64,000 nt of DNA from Liriodendron chinense (lineage: Eukaryota; Streptophyta; Magnoliopsida; Magnoliales; Magnoliaceae): contig ML058493.1 in assembly GCA_003013855.2 (NCBI GenBank), positions 2,294,001 to 2,358,000 of the forward strand. Reading direction: 5' to 3'. Below, piece after piece: positions 35,414 through 47,861 of the stretch. The notes below the pieces were generated by a model. The model saw only the letters and a program-made list of their open reading frames with translations. It was not told the origin of the DNA and made no database searches. Both the position numbers and the translations under genes were made by a program. The first letter of the stretch is position 1. Each line of letters opens with the position of its first letter.

Positions 35414-35685
35414 ATGGAGGCCATCTATTATAAATTTAGGAGGATCCGACCGTTGGATCTTTGATTGAGGACCCTATGTAATGTTCTGATCGTTGGATTA
35501 TCGATCAGGACCTTCTATCTCGTATTTGTGATGATCTGACCAATGCATCATCGATCGAGACCATCCGCCTTACATTTATAATAAATTTGACTATTGGATC
35601 TTCAATCCGACCGTTGGATCTTCGATCGAGATTATATGCTCTAAATCTAGATGATTTGATCGTTGGATTTTTAAGTTGAACCATC
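35414..35685. repeat. Degenerate ~50-bp tandem repeat
   Basis: The phrase 'cgttggat' or a close variant recurs at 35451, 35491, 35541, 35592, 35612 and 35661. Each occurrence is preceded by 'tgat' or 'gac(c)' and mostly followed by 'cgatcgaga' or 'cgatcagga'. Typical spacing is 40-51 bp. Confidence 0.7.
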
Positions 35686-38104
35686 TAAACTCAATAACAA
35701 TTGTCAAATCCTTAAATGAACAGTTAAAAATGAAATCTAATGGACAAATATTCTAAATTAAGAAAGATGAGTCTTCAATCCTTCGATTTGACTATTGATC
35801 CTTGTTTATTTTGATAGATTATCATGAAATTAGTATCTAATCGTGAATATCTAATGGTTAGAAGTATTAATTGCTTGTTATTGATTGTTACTCATTGTTG
35901 ATACTTTTTAATATGTACAGGAGACCGTGGACTTTCATGTGAACAGCCAAGATGATCATAGGGTCACTTGGGTGGAGAGTATGTGCGATCATGAATACGC
36001 CCTTAATCACTATCTATTTTTTTATTGATTCTTGCAAAATTGATGAAGGGAGTGCTTATGTGTTCAAAATTGATTAGACTCCTTTACATGACATACTCGA
36101 CATTTGGCATCATTAGATCATGTAGACCACCCTTGGGTGGCCCGCCTCAGGATGGCATGATCACTATCATCTCTGTGCACCCTTATACATTGAACCCTTT
36201 TTTCATTTAAACTTTAATTCAAAGAGAGAGATTAGGGGGAAGTTGCCCTTTATCAGGGGGTGGAGGTGTATATAAAGAATGGGCACCCCACACATTGAGA
36301 GAGAGAGAGTAGTGCGCGCACTTACCTCTTAGCCGTTGATCATGCGAGCTACATGCATCTTGGTTAGTCTCATTCTTTCCTTCCTTATATTTTTTATTTT
36401 TTATAGTGCTATCAAATGGACCATACATGAAGCGGACCACATGTGGCTAACCACAAGGTGGGTTGTGTGGGCCTCATGTGCTACCCTTTTAGACAATCGT
36501 GTGGATCCCAACATGCCGCCCACGTGGGACATCCATGTGGGCCCCACATGCTATACGTTGTCCATGATGGACTGTTGGGTGGGCCCCAAGGACGGTTTGG
36601 ATTTGGCTCTTAGCCAAGTTGAGTGGGATACATGACTAATGCAAAGAGCTGTTAACAAAAAAAAAAAAAAAAAACACTGGAATGAGACATGTTGGCTTTA
36701 CTAATAAGCCGTACTTTGATGGTCTATATGGCCTAATTTCTACATGGGTGCTATCATAATGACACCCCTCTTCACTCATAAATGGATTACCATTTAATAA
36801 ACCTTATGACTGTACTCATCATTGGACCATTTTAGTGAGCCTTCTAGTTATCCACCATAAAGGTTGCCCTCTAGTGGGTTATCATTTATTAATCATTTAA
36901 TGGACTACCCTCTTGTGGAGATTTGATTTTTCTATCTTCCTAAAGTAGAAATCCAAGTGTTGACTTCTTCTGTCTTGGGGGGGGGGGGGGATATGAAACT
37001 AAGTGTTTGGATTCGTCATCGGTAATTTTACTTCAAGTCCCAACAAATGTACATACATGGCTTTATAACAAGTTAATTCATGGCTTTATTACAAGTTATG
37101 TATTGTAGTTGCCATGCTTTATTTTTTTTTTCAGAACAAGGTATTTTATGTAAATATGCTTTGACTATGATGAATACTTGTTATTATTACAAGAGAAGTT
37201 AACTGGATCTAGACCATCACAAAAAAAAAAAATCTCAACTATTTCGGAATCATCTACATGCCTACAAACCAGAGAAAAAGATTTAAAGCCATATTGCTTA
37301 ATTCATGGCTTTATGATAAGTTAATATTCAACTTCCGGAGTAATAGAGATCACAAATTGACTATTTTATGCTTCTCCATGACATGGCTCAACTAATCATC
37401 ATAAAGATGTAGCCTGATGTGATTCTTATTGTCAAGATAGCTAGCAAAATCTCATCCATTATCCAACTAGTTCCAAATGGTCAGATTTTTTATATGTAAG
37501 TTCTTTGTCTATTGTGGTGGGTATTAATTATAACACTTTCTTTGTAACAATCCAATGGTTCATTCTAGACTGCTAAGGTATTTGCCTAACATTCTAACAG
37601 TAAAAGTAATATCTAGACACATATAGACTTGAGCATACATAATGCTTCCTACTATTGATGCACAAGGAATATATTTTATTTTCTTCTTTTCTAGGTCATT
37701 CTTGGGACATTCGGCTTGACCAAACTTATCATCCCTTATAATAAGTGCTTCTGTTATAGGTAAATTCCGACCATGTCCCTGATCATGGCCTAAAAGATAT
37801 GCAATTATTCGACGATACGTAGCCCACGAAGGCTAGCTCACCACACTTATCAGAGAAGGATCCAAGCTTGTCAAGGCGGAAAGCCTTGATACTCATCTGC
37901 AACCACAGATATAGATATGTGGCCTCGACATCGGCCCTAGATAATGGATAAATTCCTAATGACTTGGCTACAACCTCAGATAGTGGAAAAGGCCAGAGGC
38001 CTGGGCTTCAACCTCAGGCCACAAATATAGAACTGAGGCCTCAGCTTCAGGCATTGACGCCTGCCATATAGTAGACGTTCTATCCTGACAACTCAACTTC
38101 GGAT

Positions 38105-39996
38105 TGTTAGTGCACTTTATTTTGTCAATTGTCGTGTTGGTTGGTCGCGTCTTTTCGTGTGAGCCTCGGTCGAAGATTTAAAGCTCAAAACTTGAAGATT
38201 ATGCTTCTTCCCTTGCTCAAGTTCAAGCAGAAACAAGATCTCAGGTAAGTTGCATATAGATCAACCTTAGGAAACCCAAAACGTCAATGAATGGCATAAT
38301 TACCAACCTATCTCAACCCATTCCTTCTCGATCCTTTAACTCAAGTTGATCAGACTTGAGTTTCCATGACAGGTGCTAATCATGATTGAAAACATGTACA
38401 AACATTGGACTCCATGCACTAATCACTTCATAATGAATTCTTCAAGTGATTTATTGATGAATTGAATAGATTCCAAGGCAGCCGATCGGTCATGATCGGT
38501 CGGACTGACCCTTCATTTATCTCCATCAGCTTGTCATTAAATCTGTCTTACTAAATAGACAGCCGACCGGTCTTGACTGGTTGGTCCAGCTATGCATATT
38601 AGAACAGCAAGCTTGCTGTAATAAAAACGTCAAGACAGCCGACCGGTCTTGACTGGTCGGTCAGGCACACCAGGATGTACAACAACCTTGCTGTATTAAA
38701 AGTAGTTGGACAGCCGACCGGTCTTGACCGGTCAGCCAGAAGTGCAAAAATTGTCCAGCAGCTGTGTTGCATTGAACCAGGAAGACAGCCGACCGGTCTT
38801 GACCGATCCGTCTGCATATTTCAATATGTCCAGCAAGCATATCCGACCGGTCTTGACCGATCGGACAGACCCAAAATGTGGTCCAACATCTTATACTAAG
38901 ACCGACCTGTCCGACCAGTTGATGTCTCTCTCTGACAGGTCGGACGTGACCGTTTTTTATCCATTGGGGCCATCATTTGGGGCTCTATAAAGCCATATTT
39001 CAGAGGCTTTCTTTGTATGCATTCAACGCCCATCAAGAGCCAAGTGAGAGAGCCTTTACTCACATCTTCCTACCCTCCTTGCTCTTAACTCCCTTGAGTT
39101 CATTATTCAAACCTAGCCATTAATGGCTTATCATTGAGTATTCAAAGCTCGGGTTGAAGTATGAACTCAAGATTTGCATTGATGGCTGACTTACCTTTGA
39201 AATATCATTATGAGGTCTTTTATAGCCATTGAATGCTGAAGTTTGGTAGTTCCCTCATAACCATTGCATTGAATAGGTAAAAGGAACTTGACCATCTCTC
39301 TCCCAACTACCCGGCATAATCATACACACATCATTTACATCGGTAGCTGATCTTGGGAGCATAAAGAGAAGCAGAAGCACGTGGAGTTGAAGCTACTCAT
39401 TAAAGGCATTGAATCAGGGGCTCAATCGTCTATGTATGTCTAGTATTTTAGAGTCCATTTATTGAGTTACTATTCCCTGGATTGGAAAACTCCGGCGGGA
39501 GTGTACGTGGCCGTCCTTGGATTAAGATTGGTGAGAGTTTGAGATTTAAACTCATCAAGTCCCAAGATTGGGCCATCGGCGAATGGTAAATGCTGTCCTA
39601 GATTAAAGAATGTCAATGGTTGATGGTTAACCTGATTTAAAACCATGACTATAGTGAAATCCGGTGTTCTCATAGGTTGAGATCGTGAACCAGGAGTGGA
39701 GTAGGGAAACCGAACCACTATAAATTATTGTGCATTGTGAGATTGAATGATTGCTATGTGTTGAATAGTTTAGTTAATCATGAATAGCTAACTGTTTGAT
39801 GAAATGCCTATGATAGTCTTTTCTTGCAAATTAACTATATAATTGCCTTGAATGTTATTGTGATAATCATGATTGGTAAGATTGACTTGATTTAGTTTTA
39901 AATTGTAATTGAAATTTCAAAAAGTCCTATTCACCCCCCTCTAGGACATTAAGCATATCTCCGAGTATCTTTACAAGCGGTAAAACTGCAATTTCA
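38105..39996 (+). repeat. 5' LTR of copia element
   Basis: 1892 bp. U3 has six spaced dyads of the type GACCGGTCTTGACCGGTC, at about 38481, 38562, 38638, 38713, 38788 and 38843, and half-dyads to 38950. TATAAA lies at 38986-38991. The 3' end carries 'ttcacccccctctaggaca', shared with the solo LTR at 52472. Confidence 0.93.
38481..38950 (+). promoter_or_regulatory. ACCGGTC dyad array upstream of LTR TATA box
   Basis: Six near-palindromes, each two GACCGGTC-like halves separated by 'tt', are spaced about 55-81 bp apart. They end roughly 40-120 bp before the TATA box. The intervening sequence is also partly repeated ('cagcaagc', 'ccagcagctg'). A protein-binding or enhancer role is inferred only from symmetry and position. 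Confidence 0.6.
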
Positions 39997-39997
39997 A

Positions 39998-40012
39998 TTG
40001 GTATCAGAGAGG
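39998..40012 (+). other. Primer binding site, tRNA-iMet type
   Basis: TTGGTATCAGAGAGG starts two bases after the 5' LTR and matches the usual TGGTATCAGAG PBS of plant copia elements. Confidence 0.88.
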
Positions 40013-40067
40013 GTTCCTCCGCTCAGGTTTAAAAACTCGGAGTAAGATCCTAAGAGAACTTGAAAAT

Positions 40068-41819
40068 ATGTTTAGAGAGGACTCTACATTCGTTACTAAA
40101 CCTCCCTTCTTTGATGCTTCAAACTATCCATATTGGAAAGCCCGAAGGCGCATCTTTTTAGAATCCATTGATTTTGACATTAGGGACATGGTTGATATTG
40201 GATATAAACCCCCAATGGATATTATATGTAAGGAAGGTGAACCGGATGTCCTCAGGCTAAGAGAGAAGGCTATGTGGACAGATTATGATAAAGCTCAACA
40301 TGTTTATAATGCTAAAGGCCTGAATGCCATTTTTTGTTCAGTTTCTAAAGATGAATTTGGTCGGATTCAAAATTGCACAACCAGTAAATAGGCATGGGAT
40401 ATTCTTGAAGTTACACGTGAAGTAACAAGCGTTGTCAAATGCTCAAAACTTTAACGCCTCACTACACAATTCGAAAACATAAGAATGGAGGAGCATGAAA
40501 CATTTATGAACTTTTATTCCAGACTGAACAAGATCACAAATGACATGTAGGGTTTGGGGGAACCTGTTCTGGAGAATAGACTGTGTAGGAAAATTCTGAG
40601 ATCCCTACCGGAATGGTTCTCTACCAAAGTTATTACTTTAAAAGAATGTCGGGACCTAGATATCATGAAAGTTGAAGAGTTACTAGGGTCCCTTCAAACC
40701 CATGAGTTACATTTCAAAACTCCTTCTAAATCCAAAAGTACAGCCCTGAAATCTTCTCACAAGAAAAAAGATTCTGAATATGAAAGTGAAGAAGATCCAG
40801 ACATAGAAGAAATGTCACTTATGGCCAAGAAATTTCAAAAATTCTTCAAAACTAGGGGAAATACTTCTAGAAGGAAACCCTACCAGAAGGGTAAACCTTT
40901 CGACTCTAAGAACAACAAAGGAAAATTTTTTATGTCAAAATATCCTCAATGTTACAAGTGTAGAGGATTTGGTCACATTGCATCCGAGTGCACCGATAAA
41001 AAGATCAAGAAAAAGGCAATGGCGGCTACATGGGATGATACTAAAGAATCTGAATCAGAATCAAACATATACCAAAGTGACGAGGAACAAGGCTCAATCA
41101 AAATTTTAATGGCTTCCATCAATGATATTGTGCCTCAAATTGAGCCCATTGCAAAGATCACCGGAGACATTGATGATCATGAATTCTCTAACACTGAAAA
41201 TGATTCTTTAAGTGATGATGAGGATGAGGAGGAAGGCCTTCAGGAGGTATATAAGCAACTATACATTGAAAATATGAACACCATTAAAAAGTTGGGCCAA
41301 ATGAAGGCTGAAAATGATAAATTGACAAAAAGTCTTGACGGATTGAAAATTGAGAATCAAAAGATGGGTCAAGATCTAGAAGAACTGAAAAGGAAGAAAG
41401 ATGAGCTTGAACAAGAAAAGAAAAAATTCATGAGTGGTGAATCCCTCGATAAGTATGCTAGACTTGAGAAAGAACTCAAAGAGGCGAACACTGAAATTGA
41501 TCGTCTTAAGTATCAAATTGTTGACTCCAGAAGACGTTTCGCCCAAGGAGAAGAAAATCTTGAAAAACTCTTGGGTATTGTAAGATTACCAATGGACAGA
41601 AGAGGTTTGGGCTATGACAGTCACACTTCAAAAACTACCTCAGTACATTCGATGGTAAGAAAAGATCATGGTGCATCGGGGAGTAAAACCAAAGCATCTC
41701 CTGTTTGCCATGCTTGTGGTGACATTGGTCACCTAAAGTTTGAATGCATGGCTTTCAAAAATCCGGTCAGAAACTTGAAAGGAAAATTTATACTGACCGG
41801 AAAAAAATGTGCAAGCTAA
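40068..41819 (+). pseudogene. Copia gag
   Basis: The start MFREDSTFVTKPPFFDASNY with YWKARRRIFLESID is the usual SIRE gag beginning. The frame runs to 41819 with in-frame stops at 40389 (TAG), 40452 (TAA) and 40548 (TAG). There are two CCHC knuckles, CYKCRGFGHIASEC (40950-40991) and CHACGDIGHLKFEC (41706-41747). An acidic, lysine-rich coiled coil of about 110 residues lies between them (about 41245-41580). A single TAA (41817-41819) then separates gag from the same-frame pol start. Confidence 0.9.
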
Positions 41820-43090
41820 TTGAAATCCTCCTATGCATACTTCACCAAAAAGAGGAAAATAAGAAAGAATTATCCCACACTTCCTAGGAAGGACAAGAGG
41901 ATGGATGAACTGTTGGAGCAAGTCAAAATGCTGAATTTGAAAACTGTTATTCTCTTATGTGAAAAAGAAAAATCTGCTTCTCCCAAGAAAACTAGAAAAT
42001 CTCACCATAAGAATACCACTCATAAAAAGACAACAACTAAATGGGTAGTTAAGAACAAGTGTTTGGTCATTCATACTGCCCTAAAAGCTGGGAATAACCC
42101 TAGATGGTACTTGGATAGTGGTTGCTCTAGACACATGACAGGTGATAGATCTCAATTTTGCGCATATGACGAATTTGATGGTGGGTCTGTCACATTTGGT
42201 GATGGGAGCATGGCTAAAATCATTGGTAAAGGAACCATCACTGGGCCAGGATTGCCCGAAATCGAAAATGTGCTTTATGTTGATGGTCTTAAACACAATC
42301 TTCTGAGTATCTCACAAATTTGTGATGATAAGCACTCAGTAAGTTTCTCCAAAGATATGTGCAAGATCCTAAACTCCATAGGAAAATTAGTCATGAAAGG
42401 TCTACGCACAGGAGACAACTACTATGTCATTGAAAATCACAACAGTTCAAGCTCCTCCACCATGTGTCACATGGCCATTAAGGATGAAACAGAACTGTGG
42501 CACCATCGACTCGGTCATGTTCATTATAGAAATCTATTTAAACTGATTCAGAAAAAATTGGTGAGAAGTCTACTTAATATGTGTAAAAGACCTAAGGCTG
42601 TTTGCATCGCTTGCCAAAAATGTAAACAAGTCAAGGTTGCACACAAGAGAACCTCTATCCTGGTCATATCAAAACTATTTGAACTGCTACACATGGACCT
42701 AGGTGGTCCTACCAGAGTTCTTAGCCAATGTGGAAAACGATACTTCTTTATAGTCGTTGATGATTACTCTAGATTCACATGGGTCGCCTTCTTAAGAGAA
42801 AAATCTGACACATTTGAAGAATTCCAAAAACTAGTGAAGCAACTTCACAATGAGAAATGATACATAATAGCCAGAATCAGGAGTGATCACAGTGGTGAAT
42901 TTGAAGATCATCGTTTAAAGGAATTGTGTGATGAATTGGGTATTCGTCATGAGTTCTCAGCACCCAAAACACCTCAACAAAATGGGGTTGCTGAAAGAAA
43001 AAAATCGAATATTGTTGGATATGGCCATAGCTATGCTTAATAATAAGAACCTTGCGAAAAATCTGTGGGCCGAAGCAGTAAACACTGCTT
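41820..43090 (+). pseudogene. Copia protease and integrase
   Basis: The protease contains WYLDSGCSRHMTG with the catalytic Asp at 42114. The integrase zinc domain has LWHHRLGHVHYRNL and CIACQKCKQ (42495-42625). The catalytic triad is D 42696 (MDLGGP), D 42885 (RSDHSGEF) and E 42993 (NGVAER), with 35 residues between the last two. Defects are TGA at 42858 in place of an expected Gly, and a +1 shift in the A7 run 42998-43004. The frame then continues in the next reading frame. Confidence 0.9.
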
Positions 43091-45078
43091 GCTATATTAT
43101 AAATTGAATTTATTTGAGGGCAGGTTTAAACAAAACTGCTTCTGAATTGTGGTGTGGAAAGACACCAAATGTGAAATACTTTAAGGTCTTTGGTAGCACA
43201 TGTTATATTCTAAGAGACCGTGAAAATTTGGGAAAGTTTGACTCCAAGAGTAATGAGGGTATCTTCTTAGGGTACTCATTAAATAGTAGAGCCTTTCATG
43301 TCTACAACATTCGAACCTCATCAGTTCAAGAGTCAATCAATGTGACCGTAGATGACAAATTGGATGAATCAGTGTCTCCAGGTGATGAAGAAGAAGATGA
43401 GGGTATATGCGAGATAGGCAAATCTGATAAACAACCCTCATCTCCAAATGCCCCCACTACTCTTAGTGATGTACAAGTTGTCAAGGATCACCCCCTCAAT
43501 CAAATCATTGGGGATCCTAACGCTGGTGTCAAAATCAGGAGACAGTTGGAGGCAGTCAACAGTCACATGTGTTTCACTTCTAAAATAGAACCTAAAAATG
43601 CTGATGAAGCTCTAAATGATGAATTTTGGATCTTTGCTATGCAGGAAGAGCTTCAACAATTTATTAAAAATAAGGTATGGCATTTAGTCAACAGGCCTGA
43701 AAGAAAAAATGTGATTGGAACCAAATGGATTTTTAAAAATAAATTTGATGAATCTGGGAATAGTTATACTGAATAAGGCTTGGTTAGTTGCGCAAGGGTA
43801 TTCCCAAATTGAAGGTATTGATTTGATGAAACATTTGCTCCTGTAGCTAGACTCGAGTCTATTAGAATTCTTATGGCTGTTACTTGTACTTTAAACTTCA
43901 AACTATTTCAAATGGATGTAAAAAGTGCCTTCATTGAATGGTATTCTTGATGATGAAGTGTATGTCGAACAACCAAAATGATTCATTGATCCTAAATATC
44001 CTCACAAAGTATACCAATTGAAAAAGGCTCATTACGGACTCAAGCAAGCTCCCCGTACATGGTATAGACGCCTAACTCACTTTCTTATAGACCAGGATTT
44101 TGGTAGAGGGAGCGTTGACAAAACTCTCTTTATAGGAGAAGCCGAGAATTCCGTGTTGATTGCCTAGATTTATGTGGATGACATTGTTTTTAGATCCACA
44201 TGTGAGAAAATATCCATCTCCTTTGCTACATTAATGACATTAGAATTTGAAATGAGTATGGTAGGAGAACTTAACATGTTTCTAGGGTTACAAGTAAAAC
44301 AACTTGCATAAGGAATATTCATTACCTAATCCAAGTATGCTAAAGATCTTATTAAGAGATTTGGCTTAGACTCTGGTCGATCATACACTACACCTATGAG
44401 CACCACTGTTAAACTATCGAAAGATCTTGCAGGAAAAGTGTAGATCAATATCTTTATAGAAGCATGATTGGTAGTCTTCTTTATCTCATTGCTAGTAGAC
44501 CAGATATTACATTTAGTGTAGGTGCATGTGCTCGATTTCAGGCTGATCCCAAAGAATCTCACCTCACCGTTGTTAAGCGAATCATCCGGTTTGTAGAATG
44601 CACCACTGAATACGGTCTTTGGTACCCATTTGATTCATCCACAAATATTGCGGGGTATTCAGATGCCGATTGGGCTGGTAACATGGATGATTATAAATCA
44701 ACAAGTGGTGGGTGCTTTTATGTTAAAAATTGCCTTGTGGTGTGGCATAGTAAGAAACAAAACTCCATTTCTTTATCTACAGGAGAGGCAAATTACTGTG
44801 GATGAGCAAACCTTGTCGGATTACGGATTAATCAAGGCACTATGACCTTATTTTGCGATAATACCAGTGCTATTAACATTTCGAAAAACCCAGTCCAACA
44901 TTCACGCACAAAGCATATTGATATTAGGCACTACTTTATTTAAAAATTGGTTGAAGATCAAATAATATCTCTCGAACATATGCCTACCGAGAATCAACTA
45001 GCCGACATCCTAACAAAACCCTTAGACTCAGTTCGCTTTGCGAACCTCCAGAAGTCCATTGGTGTTGGGTGTGTCTAA
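43091..45078 (+). pseudogene. Copia integrase C-terminus, reverse transcriptase and RNase H
   Basis: The integrase end is CGKTPNVKYFKVFGS (43155 on). RT begins with WIFAMQEELQQFIKNKVWHL and NVIGTKWIFKNKFD (43620-43760). It shifts frame near 43775, then has FDETFAPVARLESIRILMAV, MDVKSAF and YVDD at 44171-44182. RNase H has YSDADWAGNMDDYKSTSGG, ISLSTGEANYC, CDNTSAI and RTKHIDIRH, and ends at TAA 45076-45078. There are several frameshifts and stops, among them TGA at 43107-43109 and TAG at 44165-44167. Confidence 0.9.
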
Positions 45079-45384
45079 TTCATCTAACAAGTACATGTTT
45101 TGCAGGTAATATCTGAGGATTAAGCCTCTCTATCTGATCGTTATTAGTAAATCTGAGGACCTTTGCCTCTTTTAATCATTGCCCTCTAAGATTATCCGGG
45201 AACATAGTCCCATTTTTTTGTTTTGCATCGTTAAAATCTGGACCTTTAAAGGTCCGTCATTTTGTGTTGGGCTAGTTATTTTGGTACACCATGAGCATGG
45301 GTTTTGTATCCTCAGTTAGGATACTCAGATTAATAACTAAAATAGCTAGCCACCCTGTGCGAAATCCCACTGTTGCTGCTAAAA

Positions 45385-45533
45385 TAGCTGGCCGACCGGT
45401 TAGCCGACCGGTCAAGACCGGTCGAGCTACCCAAGACCAATCAACTCTCATGATTTCACGTCATCCGACCGGTTGGGCTAGACTAGACCGGTCAGCATCG
45501 TACGACCGTTCGTCCGTGGGGGCTCTATATAAC
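45385..45533 (+). promoter_or_regulatory. Internal promoter-like block before third ORF
   Basis: Between pol and the third ORF lie GCCGACCGGTTAGCC, then CCGGTCAAGACCGGTCGAG (45403-45426), CCGACCGGTTGGG (45465-45476), GACCGGTCAG (45486-45495) and CGACCGTTCG. These are followed by 'ctctatataacc' with TATATAA at 45526-45532. The plan (dyads, then TATA) copies that of the LTR U3, but the surrounding sequence differs. It lies about 245 bp before the ATG at 45777. Promoter activity is inferred. Confidence 0.5.
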
Positions 45534-45776
45534 CATCTGGACCTCATTTTAGTCCCCCATTTCTCCATTTCTCACCTCTACTTGGTGCTCCAGCTTCTCC
45601 TCTTACCATCTCCAAGCTTCCCAAGGTGATTCTCTCCAAGATTGGAGGTTCCAACCTCATTTACATTGCTCTACACCACTTTCATTCCGTAGGTAAGGGA
45701 TTCACTCCCATCTTTCTTTGATAAATCATTCTCTTTGAAATCTAGGAGTGATTTAGGGTGGTTTATAGTGCCTACA

Positions 45777-47130
45777 ATGTCTTCCCAAGAGAGTGAAGAT
45801 GAGCTCCCCTTGAGGCGGAGTGGTCGGTCCAAGGCAAAAGCTAAACCTCCTCCTCCCTTTTTAAAATCTAAGAAAACCCTATCAAAGGGGAAATGAGCTG
45901 CCTCATCCTCCATTCCCCCACCTCAATCACAATCCTTGGGTCAAAATGTCTCATCCCATCTCACCCATTGGGATGCCTTTAAGGATAAAGAGGTGGTGTG
46001 TGAAAAATTTAAAAATTTGACTGACTTGGCCAAATATAATGTCATTTCCATGCTGAAAGTCATCAATTGGGCTCCCGTACTCCACATGGGTGGCCCAGTC
46101 CAGTTTGAGGTAGTTAGGAAGTTCTATTCCTCCTGTGTTCATGTCACGGCCTCTCCCCCCTCTTTTAAAGTTGAGATTGGTGACCGGGTTTACGTCTTTA
46201 CTCTGAACTCCATCTCTCAATTCATTGGAGTACCGATTGTTGATGAGTCTCCTACTGATTTTTCCACTCTGGGTCCTAAGCCTAATGAAGTCATTGCCCA
46301 GTTTCTATGTGGTAGTGGGTCACCTAAATGGGTTGGAGGTGCGCTTCGGGCGTCCTCCATGCTGTGGGATTACCATATACTTCACAACCTATTCTTTCAT
46401 AATGTATATATCCCAGAAAGAGCAATAAGGTGGACGTCACTGAAATTATGTTCCGTCTTCTCTATCAAGTTGGTCAGGGTCATTCCCTTTGCATACCATC
46501 CCAAATCATGTCTATTATTCATCAAGCTATCTTGCATGACGATGGAAAATCCTCCATTCTTCCTTTTGGGCATCTCATATGCCAATTTTCTGCAACTATT
46601 GGCATTGTCAGTCCCTCTGATAAGATTCGCAAGCCCATCATTATAAATCACACTATCATAGTAATAATGGAGCTTACCCAGGAGGCCATACAGAGTTGTC
46701 ATATGCAGGATCGGCAACATGATCTGGCGGAGCCATCCCAGCATGAGGCTCCACCCATCTCCACTGGACCTTCTCAAACTTCACCTTTTGCTCCTTCCTC
46801 CGATACTTCCCTTGATCCTCGGTCTGCTCCGAGTCGATTCAGTACGCCTCCTCGAGCTTTCTCTCGACATAGATCCCCTTTCGTGGATCCTCCATCATAT
46901 ATCACTAAGCTTCACCAGCATTAGGAGCGTCTGTTTCAGAGACTCGATGGGATCGAGCAGAGCGAGCAGCAGCTCTTACAGGGACAGGCCACTATCCTTC
47001 TTTATCTACAGAAGAGGCGGATGGAGATTTGAGAGCGTGCTGCACGTGGAGATGTTCCACCCCCCGATCTAGGAGATGGATCAGGACTACTATTCACATA
47101 TGTCTTGGTCATAGTTCTCTTTTTGTATGA
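45777..47130 (+). pseudogene. Third ORF, plant-transposon-protein-like domain
   Basis: The ORF starts MSSQESEDELPLRRSGRSKA (basic/acidic, proline-rich), with TGA at 45894. It then has a globular domain with EKFKNLTDLAKYNVISMLKV, GGPVQFEVVRKFYSSC, FTLNSISQFIGVP and RASSMLWDYHILHNLFFHN. The frame shifts near 46418 and goes on with VDVTEIMFRLLYQVGQGH and PFGHLICQF, then a Pro/Ser-rich tail and LDGIEQSEQQLLQGQATI, a likely coiled coil. The middle resembles the 'putative plant transposon protein' domain (PF20167) as I remember it. The env position is seen in SIRE elements, but no membrane segment is visible, so an envelope role is not supported. Confidence 0.65.
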
Positions 47131-47599
47131 CCAATGACACCATCTGGATTTCATGTTCTATTCTTCTATGGGTTTGATATTTACAGACTATATATTTTGC
47201 GCGGATCAATGCATATTGACATTGGGCTGCTTGCCCATTTTGATGTCTGTATGAATGCTATTTTTGTTCGCTATAGTTATATATTTTTCTCTTTTCTATG
47301 AGCTTTTGATCCTTTATTGCATATTTGTGGGAGGTTGGATAGTTCGGGCATTTCACCCTTATTAACTCATGGTTTGTATTCTTTTCATTGTCTGGATATA
47401 CATCTGGAGGGGTGGTTGGTTGATTGGGCTATAAGCCCTATATGCTTTAATGATTACATGTATATCTAGCATGTTTACTTCTTTAAATCTCCTCCAGGTT
47501 TCACTTTCTATATCTCATCCCTATTTCATGTGATTGACATATTTTCGATGCTAGCCTTGCAGCTTTCTTAGGCATATCTTTTTGCTGGCTAACCCTTGT

Positions 47600-47861
47600 C
47601 AATTACTAATAAAAAGGGGGAGAATCATCCCACCTAGAAGGTCCGATTATATCTTTTTGCAGGACTTTGTAGGTGCAAGCATTGAGGGGGAGATTTTGAA
47701 GAAAATCGAGTTTGTAAATATCATTTTGTAAAGATCACTTTATATCTGTATAGACATTAATTGGGTGTATATTTCTTTCTGTTTAAAGGGTCCATCATGA
47801 TGAGGAAGTCATGATGTGTTTAGTATAGATGTTTTGTCACGCAATTGACAAAGGGGGAGAT
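47600..47861 (+). other. Three polypurine tracts before 3' LTR
   Basis: 'Aaaaagggggagaa' at 47611-47624, 'tgagggggagatttt' near 47683 and 'aaagggggagat' at 47850-47861. The last abuts the LTR and is the likely plus-strand primer. Repeated purine tracts at this place are a habit of SIRE-type elements. Confidence 0.65.

Larger units (their letters stand above)
31201..37751. other. Gene-free spacer with scattered small repeats
   Basis: No coding region is supported. The spacer holds a (CA)n tract at 31354-31392, A- and T-runs, an inverted repeat pair at 33548-33757, a MITE at 34745-35235, a ~50-bp tandem repeat at 35414-35685, GTGGGCC segments at 36110-36630 and a run of 14 G at 36977-36990. 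Between these it is AT-rich. Confidence 0.6.

Noticed and set aside
35414..35685. CRISPR-like array of spaced repeats
   Set aside because: Repeats are degenerate, spacing is irregular, and the DNA is plant nuclear; no cas genes exist.
45777..47130. Copia third ORF as a retroviral-type envelope gene
   Set aside because: No signal peptide, furin-like site or membrane anchor is visible; only its position is env-like.
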